From the NCBI GenBank assembly GCA_016873475.1, contig VGXI01000015.1:1-32615 (forward strand): a stretch of 32,615 nt of DNA, given 5' to 3'. Below, one piece after another: positions 23,636-31,285 of this stretch (positions are counted from its first letter, which is position 1; each line of letters opens with the position of its first letter). The translations under genes and the position numbers were made by a program. The notes beneath the pieces are model-generated. The model ran no database searches and was not told the origin of the DNA. It worked only from the letters and a program-made list of their open reading frames with translations. This stretch comes from a bacterium. GTDB taxonomy: Bacteria; Krumholzibacteriota; Krumholzibacteriia; JACNKJ01.

Positions 23636-24864
23636 AAGCTCCCGAAGGGCACCGCATCCACCGTCCGCGTCAGCGGGAAACGCTCGCGGCACAAGCAAAC
23701 CAGGAGACCCTTCTCGGCCCGCTCGCCGAAGAGTGCCTGGAATTCCTCGATGCCGCGGGCATGTGCCGCCGTGGGTGTGGCGGTGACCTTCGCCTCGATC
23801 GGGATCAGGCGGCGACCGGATTCGAGCACGAAGTCCACTTCGTGGCCGGCCGCCGTGCGCCAGAAGCTCAGGCCTGGCGAATCGCCGCGGTGATGGAAAA
23901 GCCGCAGCAGTTGCCCGCAAACCGCGGCCTCGAAGAGCGGGCCGGCCGACATGCCACTCAGGACCTGGTCCGCGTCGTTCAGCCCGAGCAGGAAGCTCAA
24001 GGTTCCGGTGTCCTGGAAGTAGAGCTTTGGCCGCTTGACCAGCCGTTTCCCCAGGTTCTCGAAGAAGGGCCGCAGAACATAGACCTGCCCGCTCGCCTCC
24101 AGCACGGAGACCCAGGCCTTGACGGTCTTGCCCGTCACGCCCAGGTCGCGGGCGAGGTCCTCGAAGTTGACCAGTGAGCCAGTGCGCGCCGCCAACAGGG
24201 CGAGCAGCCGCTGGAAGTCGCCGAGGTCCCCCACCGCGCGCAGCGAGCGAACGTCTCGCTCCAAGTAGGTGCTGACGTAGGAGGCGTGCCAGAGCTTGGC
24301 GTCCAGGTTCCCCCGCACGCTGAGCTCCGGGAAGCCGCCACGCAGGATGTGCTGTGCGATGCGCGCGGCGGAGCCCGGCGCGCCGGACGGAGCGGCCGAG
24401 AGCAGGCAATCGTGCCAGGCGGCACCTGCGTCGGGCTGCCCCTCCGCCTCGCGCAACGAGAGCGAGAGGAGCCGGAGAATCGCCGCGCGCCCGGCAAGGG
24501 ATTCCGTGACACCCTGCATCAGCGAAAAAGCCTGCGACCCGGTGAGGATGTAGCGACCCATCGCCGCGCGCTGCGCGTCGATCTCCATCTTGAGGTAGGA
24601 GAGCAGGCTCGGGGCGTACTGGATCTCGTCCAGGATCAGCGGCGGGGCAAAGCGCTCGAGGAAGAGCCGGGGATCGCGGCGAGCCTGCTCGCGGAGCTCA
24701 GGATCGTCGAGGCTCGCGTAGCGATGGCTCTCACCGAAGACGCGCCGGACCAAGGTCGTCTTCCCGGACTGGCGCGGGCCGGTCAGGACGACGCTCGGGA
24801 ACTCCTGGGCGGCCCGCTGGAGCACCAGCGTCAGAGTGCGCGTGAGGTAGCTCGCCGCAGCCAT
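23632..24864 (-). CDS. AAA ATPase with DUF4143 domain
   Basis: I choose the ATG at 24864 (MAAASYLTR), giving 410 residues, the normal family length. Longer starts would run through the operator-like dyad. The AAA_14 domain has Walker A GPRQSGKTTLV (Lys35) and Walker B LILDEIQ, with the sensor-like YILTGSQAF. After a winged-helix-like linker (LARDLGVTGKTVKAWVSVLE) comes DUF4143, with PKLYFQDTGTLSFLLG and the nuclease-like motif EVDFVLESGRRLIPIEAKV (D, E-x-K of the PD-(D/E)xK fold). Such proteins are common, often patchily distributed and of unclear function. A decayed piece of a second copy lies at 25305-25364, which suggests past gain or duplication here. Confidence 0.9.
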   Translation of the reverse strand: MAAASYLTRTLTLVLQRAAQEFPSVVLTGPRQSGKTTLVRRVFGESHRYASLDDPELREQARRDPRLFLERFAPPLILDEIQYAPSLLSYLKMEIDAQRAAMGRYILTGSQAFSLMQGVTESLAGRAAILRLLSLSLREAEGQPDAGAAWHDCLLSAAPSGAPGSAARIAQHILRGGFPELSVRGNLDAKLWHASYVSTYLERDVRSLRAVGDLGDFQRLLALLAARTGSLVNFEDLARDLGVTGKTVKAWVSVLEASGQVYVLRPFFENLGKRLVKRPKLYFQDTGTLSFLLGLNDADQVLSGMSAGPLFEAAVCGQLLRLFHHRGDSPGLSFWRTAAGHEVDFVLESGRRLIPIEAKVTATPTAAHARGIEEFQALFGERAEKGLLVCLCRERFPLTRTVDAVPFGSF

Positions 24865-24899
24865 GGGGATAGCCTGCCCTGCCCCATGCCGTTGGTCAA

Positions 24900-24928
24900 G
24901 CAAAATGGGAGTTGGATTCCAAGTTTGC
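24900..24928. promoter_or_regulatory. Dyad upstream of the DUF4143 ATPase
   Basis: TTGGA-T-TCCAA (24912-24922) is flanked by GCAAA (24900) and TTTGC (24924-24928). The whole lies 36 bp before the ATPase start in an AT-richer patch. It looks like an operator or a conserved promoter element. I see no conventional -10. Confidence 0.4.
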
Positions 24929-25048
24929 ACAACAATGCCCCGGGCTGGCGCGGCCGCGCTGCGCGAAGCAATCGCGCGGGAGTCTGGTACAAGCTCTCAT
25001 CAAGGTGGCCGATGGACCCTGCACCTCGGCTCCGCCAGCAGGCCGGCT

Positions 25049-25063
25049 GATTATTGCATAATC
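25049..25063. promoter_or_regulatory. Short AT-rich palindrome in the ATPase upstream gap
   Basis: GATTAT-TGC-ATAATC is a perfect 6-bp inverted repeat in otherwise GC-rich DNA. On the minus strand TTGTGC, a 17-nt spacer and TAATCA overlap it, so it may mark a weak promoter for the ATPase gene 190 bp further on. Confidence 0.3.
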
Positions 25064-25083
25064 GCTACATGCACAAGGCTTGA

Positions 25084-25260
25084 CTGCGCAGTCCCCATCG
25101 CATCGCCGCCGACTCAAGTTCCGCAGCGGCCTACCTGCTCCTGGGCAAGATCCACGCCGCGCAGGGCAACTGCGCGGAGGCGATCCCCGCTTTCGCGCGC
25201 GCCCTCGCGCTGTGCGACACCCTGGCTGCCGCCCGGGAGGGTCGCGAGGGTTGTCGCTGA
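25084..25260 (+). pseudogene. Remnant of a TPR protein
   Basis: A frame without a start codon, opened after a TGA at 25081, reads SAAAYLLLGKIHAAQGN, CAEAIPAFARALALC and a stop at 25258-25260. This is one nearly canonical TPR repeat with its capping helix and nothing else of a gene. It is the 3' end of a lost plus-strand TPR gene. No cut site or repeat marks its upstream border. Confidence 0.5.
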
Positions 25261-25304
25261 CCTCTGCGCGAGCAGGGAAGAATCGCCGCTGGGAGTAGAC
25301 AGGC

Positions 25305-25364
25305 GCGCAGCGAGAGCGCGAAGGGCTGGGCAATCACCGCGCGCCCGGAAAGGGACTCCGTGTA
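25305..25364 (-). pseudogene. Fragment of a second DUF4143 ATPase gene
   Basis: The minus strand reads YTESLSGRAVIAQPFALSLR, matching VTESLAGRAAILRLLSLSLR of the intact ATPase. The DNA is also clearly alike (compare the plus strand at 24475-24515 with 25330-25365). Only about 20 codons remain, directly after the DUF2207 stop. Confidence 0.6.
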
Positions 25365-25370
25365 AGCGCC

Positions 25371-27140
25371 CTACCAGCTCCCCCCGCCGCCGCCACCACC
25401 GCCGCCGCCCGAGAAGCCCCCGCCGCCGCTGCCGCTGGAGCCGCTCGAGCGCGGCGTCGCGGCCATCGCGCGGCCGGCGCTGGCCATCGCGGCGCTCAGG
25501 CTCTTCTCGAGGGACACCGTGGAGAAGCCCCCGTGCAGGCCGGGACCCCGGTACCAGCCGGGCGCTGGACCCTCGTCGTAGATGCCTTGGAAGCGCCGCG
25601 CCCAGGCGGCCGCCACGCCGAGGGCCATCGCGTAGGGCAGGAGCCGCTCGAAGGCCGCGCGCCGCGCGGCGGGATCGGCGAGCTCGCGCTCGATGCGGTC
25701 GGCCTCCACGCGCGTCGCGAACTCCTGGAAGCCCAGCGCCCACTCGCGGCCGGCCACGCCCTTCTTCGTGCGGCGCGGCATCGCAGGCGCGAAGGCGAAG
25801 AAGAGCACCATCGAGAGTACCGCCGCCACGATCGGCAGGGCCAAGGCCTGCGGGAAGAGGCCGCCCGTGATCCAGGACAGCAGCGCGCCGAGCCCGAAGG
25901 TCGCAAGCCCGGCGAGCACGCCGAAGCCGCCGTAGCGCGCGTAGACCGCCGTCGGCGCCGCCTCGAAGTAGCCGCCGCGCACGAGGCGCTGCACCACCGC
26001 CTCGCGGATCGGGGGGATCTCCTTGTAGAACTCCTGGCGCAGGTCGCTCGCGTCCACCTGCTCGCCGTGCTTGAAGATGCCGTTCCAGACCTGGGCCTCG
26101 TGCGGCAGCAGGTCGCCGGCGTCCGCCCGCCCGCGGCGCGCAAAGCGCGTTTCCTCGCGCTTGATGAGGCCGAGCAGCGAAGACTCCTCGCGCTCCTCGA
26201 TCGCGAGGCGGCCCTTCACGGCGAGGTCGACGATCGTCGCCGTGATATCGCCCAGGTCCACGCGCTCGTCAACTAGAGCCCCTAGTTCCGCAGCGCTCAG
26301 ACCTTCCGGCGGCTCGTAGCGCACGGTCACGCTGCCGGCCACGGCTGGGTCCTTGCCGCGCGCGCGGTACAGCCGGACGAGCAGCGCGAGCCACACGAAA
26401 GGCGCGAGCAGGATCAGGTTCGCGCCCACGAAGCGCGCCACCCTCACCGCGGCGCCGGGAAAGCGCAGATGCCCGCGCGGGAAGGCGACCACCACGGTGA
26501 GCCCCTCGAGCGGACCCAGCGCTCGCGTCGCCTCGAAGTGCACGCGGCCCGGCTCGGGGAACGCGATCGTCACTTCTTGCGCCGTCGCGCCGAAGCGCCC
26601 CGTGAAGCCGAGGGCGCGCAGCGAGTCGGCCGGCAGCGCCGCCGGCAGGCGCACGGTCGCCGTCGCGCGCCCGATGTCCGCCTGCCACTCGTGCCCCGTG
26701 GCGTTCCAGTACAGCTCGTCGTACTGCGGGAAGTGGCCGAGGGCGTCCTGCACGCGGTAGCGGATGCGGTAGATCACGCGCCCTGTTATCGTGCGGTCGG
26801 CGTCGCCGATGCGGATGCGGTAGTGATCGCCCTCGCGCGAGACCTTCGTCCCGTAGGGATTCCCGTGCTCGTCCACAACGCTCTCCAGGCGCAGGCGCAT
26901 GCGGTACTGGAAGCCGCGCGGGTCGGTGTACGCGTAGGGGATCAGCCGGTAGATGCCGTGCCGCGGCTCGCTGAAGTCCACGGCCAGGCGCTCCTCGACG
27001 AGCAGCTCGGCATCCGGCTCGACCGTGAGCTGCGTCTCGAACTCGGCGATCGTGTAGCCGCCGAGATCGGCCCGCGCCGCGCTCGCGACGACGAGGAGCG
27101 CGAGCAGCGCAAGGACCCCCCGCGCCGCGCGCCGCGTCAT
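25371..27140 (-). CDS. DUF2207 membrane protein
   Basis: A 589-aa protein with a signal peptide (VLALLALLVVASAARA) and an extracytoplasmic beta-rich domain of about 200 residues (VDFSEPRHGIYRLIPYAY, the family signature). A transmembrane segment lies near 232-252 (FVGANLILLAPFVWLALLV), and a winged-helix-like cytoplasmic region has VTVRYEPPEGLSAAELGAL. Two more membrane segments lie near 410-460. The C-terminus is nearly pure glycine (GGGGFSGGGGGGGGGGSW), as usual for the family. The ATG overlaps the lemA stop (ATGA, 27137-27140). LemA and DUF2207 proteins are paired in many bacteria; the role is unknown, perhaps in the envelope. Confidence 0.9.
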   Translation of the reverse strand: MTRRAARGVLALLALLVVASAARADLGGYTIAEFETQLTVEPDAELLVEERLAVDFSEPRHGIYRLIPYAYTDPRGFQYRMRLRLESVVDEHGNPYGTKVSREGDHYRIRIGDADRTITGRVIYRIRYRVQDALGHFPQYDELYWNATGHEWQADIGRATATVRLPAALPADSLRALGFTGRFGATAQEVTIAFPEPGRVHFEATRALGPLEGLTVVVAFPRGHLRFPGAAVRVARFVGANLILLAPFVWLALLVRLYRARGKDPAVAGSVTVRYEPPEGLSAAELGALVDERVDLGDITATIVDLAVKGRLAIEEREESSLLGLIKREETRFARRGRADAGDLLPHEAQVWNGIFKHGEQVDASDLRQEFYKEIPPIREAVVQRLVRGGYFEAAPTAVYARYGGFGVLAGLATFGLGALLSWITGGLFPQALALPIVAAVLSMVLFFAFAPAMPRRTKKGVAGREWALGFQEFATRVEADRIERELADPAARRAAFERLLPYAMALGVAAAWARRFQGIYDEGPAPGWYRGPGLHGGFSTVSLEKSLSAAMASAGRAMAATPRSSGSSGSGGGGFSGGGGGGGGGGSW

Positions 27141-27712
27141 GGCGTGAAGCTCACCTTGGGCGCCTCGGCCTCGCCCGGCTCGGTCAGCTCGAAGAACTTG
27201 CGCTCGCTGAAGCCGAACAGGTTGGCGAAGATGAGGTCGGGGAACATCTTCAGGCGCGTGTTGAAATCGCGCACGACGGCGTTGTAGTAGCGCCGCGCGT
27301 TCTGGATCGCCTCTTCCAGCTCCTGGAGCGCCCGCTGCAGGTCCTGGAAATTCTGGTTGGCCTTGAGGTCGGGATAGGCCTCGGCCAGCGCGAAGAGCTG
27401 CCGGAGCTGCTGCGTGAGGAAGCTCTCGGCGGCCGCGCTGCCCGCCGGATCGCCGCCGCGCCCGCCGACCGCCGCCGCCTGCTGGCGCGCCTTCGTCACC
27501 GCCTCGAGGGTAACGCGCTCGTGAGCCGCGTAGCCCTTCACCGTCTCGACGAGGTTGTCCACCAGATCGTGCCGCCGCTTGAGCTGCACGTCGATGTCCG
27601 ACCAGGCCCCCTCGGCGCGCACGCGCAGGCCGACGAGCCGGTTGTAGATGCCGATGCCGCCGAAGACGACGAGGGCGACGAGGGCGAGCAGGAGCAGGGT
27701 GGCGAAAGGCAT
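27137..27712 (-). CDS. lemA: LemA family protein
   Basis: The ATG at 27712 (MPFATLLLLALV) follows GGAGGTGATC directly, an unusually complete anti-Shine-Dalgarno match that settles the start and predicts strong translation. The protein has 191 residues. One N-terminal membrane helix (about 2-21, ending GGIGIYNRLVGLR) is followed by a long helical domain with the family motifs WSDIDVQLKRRHDLVDNLV, YPDLKANQNFQDLQ and YYNAVVRDFNTRLKMFPD. It is translationally coupled to the DUF2207 gene. Most of the protein should face the periplasm or cell surface. The molecular function is not established. Confidence 0.92.
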   Translation of the reverse strand: MPFATLLLLALVALVVFGGIGIYNRLVGLRVRAEGAWSDIDVQLKRRHDLVDNLVETVKGYAAHERVTLEAVTKARQQAAAVGGRGGDPAGSAAAESFLTQQLRQLFALAEAYPDLKANQNFQDLQRALQELEEAIQNARRYYNAVVRDFNTRLKMFPDLIFANLFGFSERKFFELTEPGEAEAPKVSFTP

Positions 27713-27769
27713 GATCACCTCCGGGCGTTCGGAATTCGGCGCGAGCATAGGCGCGCAGGGCGGCCGGGT

Positions 27770-28465
27770 CTAGAGATCCTTCAGGTAGGCCGGCCCGCCG
27801 AGCTGCTCCATCTGGCCGACGATCCAGCCCGCCCGCTGGCGGACGTAGCCGGACGGCCGGTCGGCGGAGAGACGCTTCGGGCTGGGGAGCACGGCGGCCA
27901 GGAGCGCCGCCTCGTAGCGGTCGAGCTGCGCGGCGGGCTTGTGGAAGTAGAGGCGGCTGGCCGCGCCCACGCCGTAGACCCCCGGCCCCATCTCCGCGAC
28001 GTTCAGGTAGACCTCGAGGATGCGCCGCTTCGGCCAGATGGTCTCGATCAGCACGGTGAGGTAGGCCTCCAGGCCCTTGCGCAAGTAGCTGCGCCCGGGC
28101 CAGAGGAAAAGGTTCTTCGCCACCTGCTGCGAGATCGTGCTCGCGCCGCGCAGGCGCCGGCCGCGCTCGTGCTCGGCGAGGGCCTTCTCGATCGCCTCAC
28201 GGTCGAAGCCGCCGTGGCGCGGGAAGTTCTGATCCTCGGCGGCGACCACCGCCAAGCGCGCCGCGGGCGCGATCTCGTCCCAGGGCGTCCAGGTGTAGGC
28301 GGGGCCGGCGCCTTGCCGCGTGCGCAGTCGCTCCTGGAGCATCATCGCGCTGGTGGGCGGCGGCAGCCAGCGCAGAGCGACGAGGCTCGCCACCGGCAAG
28401 CCGACAACGATCAGCGCGATCGCGACGAGGATTCGCAGCAGCCAGCGGCGCATGGCGGCGATCAT
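27770..28465 (-). CDS. mtgA: Monofunctional peptidoglycan glycosyltransferase
   Basis: A 231-aa inner-membrane enzyme that polymerises lipid II into glycan strands. One N-terminal membrane helix (LLRILVAIALIVVGLPVASL) is followed by the GT51 domain. The catalytic Glu is in VVAAEDQNFPRHGGFD, then come RGASTISQQVAKNLFLW, RKGLEAYLTVLIE with the second conserved Glu, and KRRILEVYLNVAEMG, all in the family order. There is no transpeptidase domain, and the length is that of MtgA. Starts at codon 1 or 5 are both possible. It lies 58 bp upstream of lemA on the same strand and may share a transcript with it. Confidence 0.93.
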   Translation of the reverse strand: MIAAMRRWLLRILVAIALIVVGLPVASLVALRWLPPPTSAMMLQERLRTRQGAGPAYTWTPWDEIAPAARLAVVAAEDQNFPRHGGFDREAIEKALAEHERGRRLRGASTISQQVAKNLFLWPGRSYLRKGLEAYLTVLIETIWPKRRILEVYLNVAEMGPGVYGVGAASRLYFHKPAAQLDRYEAALLAAVLPSPKRLSADRPSGYVRQRAGWIVGQMEQLGGPAYLKDL

Positions 28466-28495
28466 ACGCCCTCTTGCGAGCGGCGGGAAGCGCGA

Positions 28496-28524
28496 CCCTC
28501 GCCCCGCGGCGTGCCGGGCGAGGG
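28496..28524. terminator. GC-rich hairpin between secreted-protein gene and mtgA
   Basis: CCCTCGCCC / GGGCGAGGG is a perfect 9-bp stem with an 11-nt loop, 21 bp after the stop of the secreted-protein gene (minus strand) and before the start of mtgA. No T run follows on either strand. Confidence 0.4.
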
Positions 28525-28544
28525 CCGTCGCTCGGTCTAGCGGG

Positions 28545-29261
28545 CTACCAGGCGGACTTCACGGTGCTGAAGGCCTTGACGGCCACGGCCGTCGCCGTCC
28601 AGTCGGCCGTCACGCTCTGGATAAAGTAGTCCCCGATCAGGTCCGGGTCGTGGTCGAAGCCGAAGAGGATCGACCCCACGCCCGCGCCCGTGACGCCGGT
28701 GGACTCGGCGGGCACGATCACCACCCCGTCGAGCGAGACCGCGCAGGTACCGGCATCGAGGTCGAGGGTGATCACGAGTGTCAGGTCTTCGTCGAGGGTG
28801 TAGCTGCCCACCGGGAACATGCCGAAGTCGTCGGCATCGCCCTGGAGGACGACACCGCCCGCAGCGAAGGACAGGTTGAGAAAGCTATGCGCCGCGCCGG
28901 CCTGCTCGCGCACGTAGACGAGGTAGCGGTCGTCGACGACGAAGTGGAGCACGGCGCTCAGCGTGAGCACACCGGTCGTGATCTCGACGCTGTTCAGGAA
29001 CTCGAAGCGCACGGTCAGCGCTCCGAAGTCGACGCCGTCGACGATCTCGAGCGCCTGGCCGCCGGCCGGGCTGGTGCGGACAAAGGCATCGATGCCGCCG
29101 AGGTCCACGGGCTGGTGAGCAGCGGCGCCGCCCGTGCCGATGAGCTGATCGAGGGGCTGATCCTCGAAGTCGCAGTCGAGAATGCGCTCCGCCGTCGCGA
29201 GCTGGGCGAAGCCCGCCGACAGCAGGGCAATCAGGCCGAGAACCATCGCAGTGCGGCGCAT
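28545..29261 (-). CDS. Secreted protein, lectin/LamG-like beta sandwich
   Basis: A 238-aa protein from the ATG at 29261 behind GGAGGT. A signal peptide (MVLGLIALLSAGFAQLATA) precedes a beta-rich body: ILDCDFEDQPLDQLIGTGG, VRFEFLNSVEITTGVLTLSA and GSILFGFDHDPDLIGDYFIQ. The start (defined by a phrase like F-E-D-Q-P-G) and the alternating strands resemble concanavalin A-like/LamG domains that follow a signal peptide in FCB proteins, but no binding residues can be named. It has no sorting tail. It diverges from the operon at 29468 across a palindrome. Confidence 0.7.
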   Translation of the reverse strand: MRRTAMVLGLIALLSAGFAQLATAERILDCDFEDQPLDQLIGTGGAAAHQPVDLGGIDAFVRTSPAGGQALEIVDGVDFGALTVRFEFLNSVEITTGVLTLSAVLHFVVDDRYLVYVREQAGAAHSFLNLSFAAGGVVLQGDADDFGMFPVGSYTLDEDLTLVITLDLDAGTCAVSLDGVVIVPAESTGVTGAGVGSILFGFDHDPDLIGDYFIQSVTADWTATAVAVKAFSTVKSAW

Positions 29262-29303
29262 GGCGAACCTCCGTTGGAGAGCCGAAAGGCCGGTTTCGGG
29301 GCG

Positions 29304-29332
29304 ACCCTAGCCGAGTTCTTACAATTCCGCAA
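29304..29332 (-). promoter_or_regulatory. Promoter of the secreted-protein gene
   Basis: Minus strand TTGCGG (29327-29332), a 17-nt spacer and TAGGGT (29304-29309), 43 bp before the ATG. The palindrome at 29328-29344 overlaps the -35. Confidence 0.45.
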
Positions 29333-29344
29333 ACGGTGTTTGCG
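29328..29344. promoter_or_regulatory. 17-bp palindrome in the divergent region
   Basis: CGCAAAC-GGT-GTTTGCG is a perfect 7-bp inverted repeat with a 3-nt centre, placed over the -35 of the secreted-protein promoter and 124 bp upstream of the other gene. This is a typical position for a repressor. Confidence 0.5.
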
Positions 29345-29403
29345 AGGGGCGCCCAAGGGCGGCCCTGGCCGGAATGCTGCTATTGCCTTGCGGCAGGGCG
29401 CGC

Positions 29404-29446
29404 CGCTGCAAGGCAGCGCGTCCGCCCGGGCTCCGCGACGCGGAGC
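29404..29446 (+). promoter_or_regulatory. Two perfect hairpins in the leader of the 605-aa gene
   Basis: CGCTGC-AAG-GCAGCG (29404-29418) and GCTCCGC-GAC-GCGGAGC (29430-29446) lie just before the ribosome binding site (GGAAAGGAGC) and the ATG at 29468. They could shape translation or be ordinary GC-rich leader structure. I recognise no riboswitch. Confidence 0.35.
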
Positions 29447-29467
29447 GGAGGGAAAGGAGCGCGCCGC

Positions 29468-31285
29468 ATGCTGCCCGATCGGGAAGCATTGCCCGCGGGC
29501 CCGGCCGGCGAGGACGCCGGGCTCGCCATCGCAAGCCGAGACGAGGACTTGCTATATGCATGGGACCGTCTGCTGGCGATCGCGGCGCTGTATCCTCCGG
29601 ATAACACTCGCTTCCGGGGCAGCCTGGATGCCTGGCGCGAGACCCTGCGCCCGCTCGCGCGCTCCGACGGCAGCCTCTGCGTCGAGATCGGCCGCGACGG
29701 CCGCCTCGCCTGCGAGGGCCGCGTCCTGGCGCCCGCGCGCGTCGTGCAGAGCCGCTTCTATCCCCTGCTGCTGGGCATCGGCGTCGAGCACGTATTGATC
29801 TCGCTGGCCATCGCGCCCGCGGCGATGCACCGCCTCCTCGTCATCCTTCGCGACGCGCAGCGCACGGCCGAGCGCTCGATCGGCTTCCAGCACGCGGAGC
29901 TGCCGGCGCTCCCGGCCGGCGTGACGGTTGCGCTGCGCAGCTTCGGCAGCCCGGGCGAGACCCTGCTCCGCGCGGCAGACGGCGACCCGGCGCACGAACA
30001 GCAGCGCGGTGCCGAACTCTCCCCGGAGGTAACGGCGCCGGAGCACGCCGTCCCGGCCCCGGTCTTGAGCAATCCGCACGTCGGCCTTCAGGGCGAGACG
30101 ATACACGCGCTCGAGGATCGGCTAACCGAGAACGTGACCGCGCTGTACCGTTCGCTCACGCAGGACCTCGCGCCCGATCCGGTGCCGGCGACCGAGCCCA
30201 GCGCGCCGCCCGTTGCGGCGCCCGCACCGAAAGCGGCAACCCCGCCGCCGCTGCCCTTCGACGCCGACTCCTTCCAGGCGCGCCTCGGCCGTCTCGAAGG
30301 CGAGCTCCCCCTCGGCGCCGAGCAGCTCGGTCCCTCGCAGGCGGAGTGGCTGGCCTTCCTGCTTCAGCAGGCCCTCGCGCCCGAGGAGAGCGATGCGCGC
30401 GAGCGGGCCCGCGTGGATTTGGCCGCGCAGCTCGCACAGCCGGTCGGCCTGCAGGGGCTCCAGATGCTGCTCTCCGCCGGTGAGCAGCTCCTCGCCGGCG
30501 GCGACGCCGACGCGGTGGACGCCCAGCTCCCGCTGCTCCTCGCGCCCCTCGCCAAGCAGGCGCCGGCGCTGCAGAGCCTCTTCCCCGCCTGGGTGGATGG
30601 CGCGAGCGCCGTCGCGCGCGAGATGCTCTGGCCGCATCTGGCGGACGCCTTGCTCGGCGGTCTCGTCCCCGTCAGCCTCGCGCAGCTTCGCAGCGCCGAC
30701 GGCGAGACCGCGCTCGCCCTCGCCGAGGAGGATCGCCCGCGCCTGCTCGCCCGCCTCGAGCAGCGCCCGTCGCTTCTGGACGCAAGCCTCCCGGCCGCGA
30801 TCTTCCGGCCGCTGCGGCCAGAGCTACGCCCACTGCTACTGCTGCTCTTGCTGAGTTCGCGCAGCGTCATTGCCGGCGCGCAGCTCCACGCCGCGCTGCG
30901 CGAGTCGGGGCTGCCGCCGCCCTTCGCCGCCCTGCTCACCCTGCTCGGCGACTTCAAGCCCAGCCACCGCGAGCTCTATCGCCTCCTGCTCCGCGCCGAC
31001 GAGGAGGGCGCGGCCCTCGCGCGCGAGGCGGCCGGCCATGCGATCGGCGTCTTGCAGCGCCTGCCTCGCGCCGAGCGCGGGCGCCCGGAGGTCGCCGACT
31101 GCCTGCTCACGCTCGAAGCCGCCCCCGCCGGCGAGGCCGACGCGCTCCTGGACCGCGTGACCCTCGATCGACGCCTTCCATTTTGGCCCGCCTGGCCGCG
31201 TGCGGCGCGGCGCCAGGCGTCCACGCTCAAGGGCCGCCGTCGCCGCCACTTCGCTGCCGCACGCCGCGAGGGGCGGCAGCCATGA
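29468..31285 (+). CDS. Unknown helical protein paired with the HD-GYP protein
   Basis: I take the ATG at 29468, with GGAG upstream, giving 605 residues. The N-terminal region (about 20-165) has LLAIAALYPPDNTRFRGSL, CVEIGRDGRLACEGRVL and LLGIGVEHVLISLAIAP. This layout is repeated in the N-terminal region of the next protein (LYFPDHPNVQACSRELAA, LGTVEGRLIHEGRLLLG). A proline/alanine linker (about 235-260) leads to a long helical region, about 270-575, rich in Leu, Ala and Arg with a repeating pattern like HEAT or ARM repeats (PELRPLLLLLLLSSRSVIAG). The tail is highly basic (KGRRRRHFAAARREGRQP). It overlaps the next gene by ATGA. I infer a regulatory or scaffold partner of that enzyme, with no enzymatic activity visible. 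Confidence 0.7.
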   Translation: MLPDREALPAGPAGEDAGLAIASRDEDLLYAWDRLLAIAALYPPDNTRFRGSLDAWRETLRPLARSDGSLCVEIGRDGRLACEGRVLAPARVVQSRFYPLLLGIGVEHVLISLAIAPAAMHRLLVILRDAQRTAERSIGFQHAELPALPAGVTVALRSFGSPGETLLRAADGDPAHEQQRGAELSPEVTAPEHAVPAPVLSNPHVGLQGETIHALEDRLTENVTALYRSLTQDLAPDPVPATEPSAPPVAAPAPKAATPPPLPFDADSFQARLGRLEGELPLGAEQLGPSQAEWLAFLLQQALAPEESDARERARVDLAAQLAQPVGLQGLQMLLSAGEQLLAGGDADAVDAQLPLLLAPLAKQAPALQSLFPAWVDGASAVAREMLWPHLADALLGGLVPVSLAQLRSADGETALALAEEDRPRLLARLEQRPSLLDASLPAAIFRPLRPELRPLLLLLLLSSRSVIAGAQLHAALRESGLPPPFAALLTLLGDFKPSHRELYRLLLRADEEGAALAREAAGHAIGVLQRLPRAERGRPEVADCLLTLEAAPAGEADALLDRVTLDRRLPFWPAWPRAARRQASTLKGRRRRHFAAARREGRQP

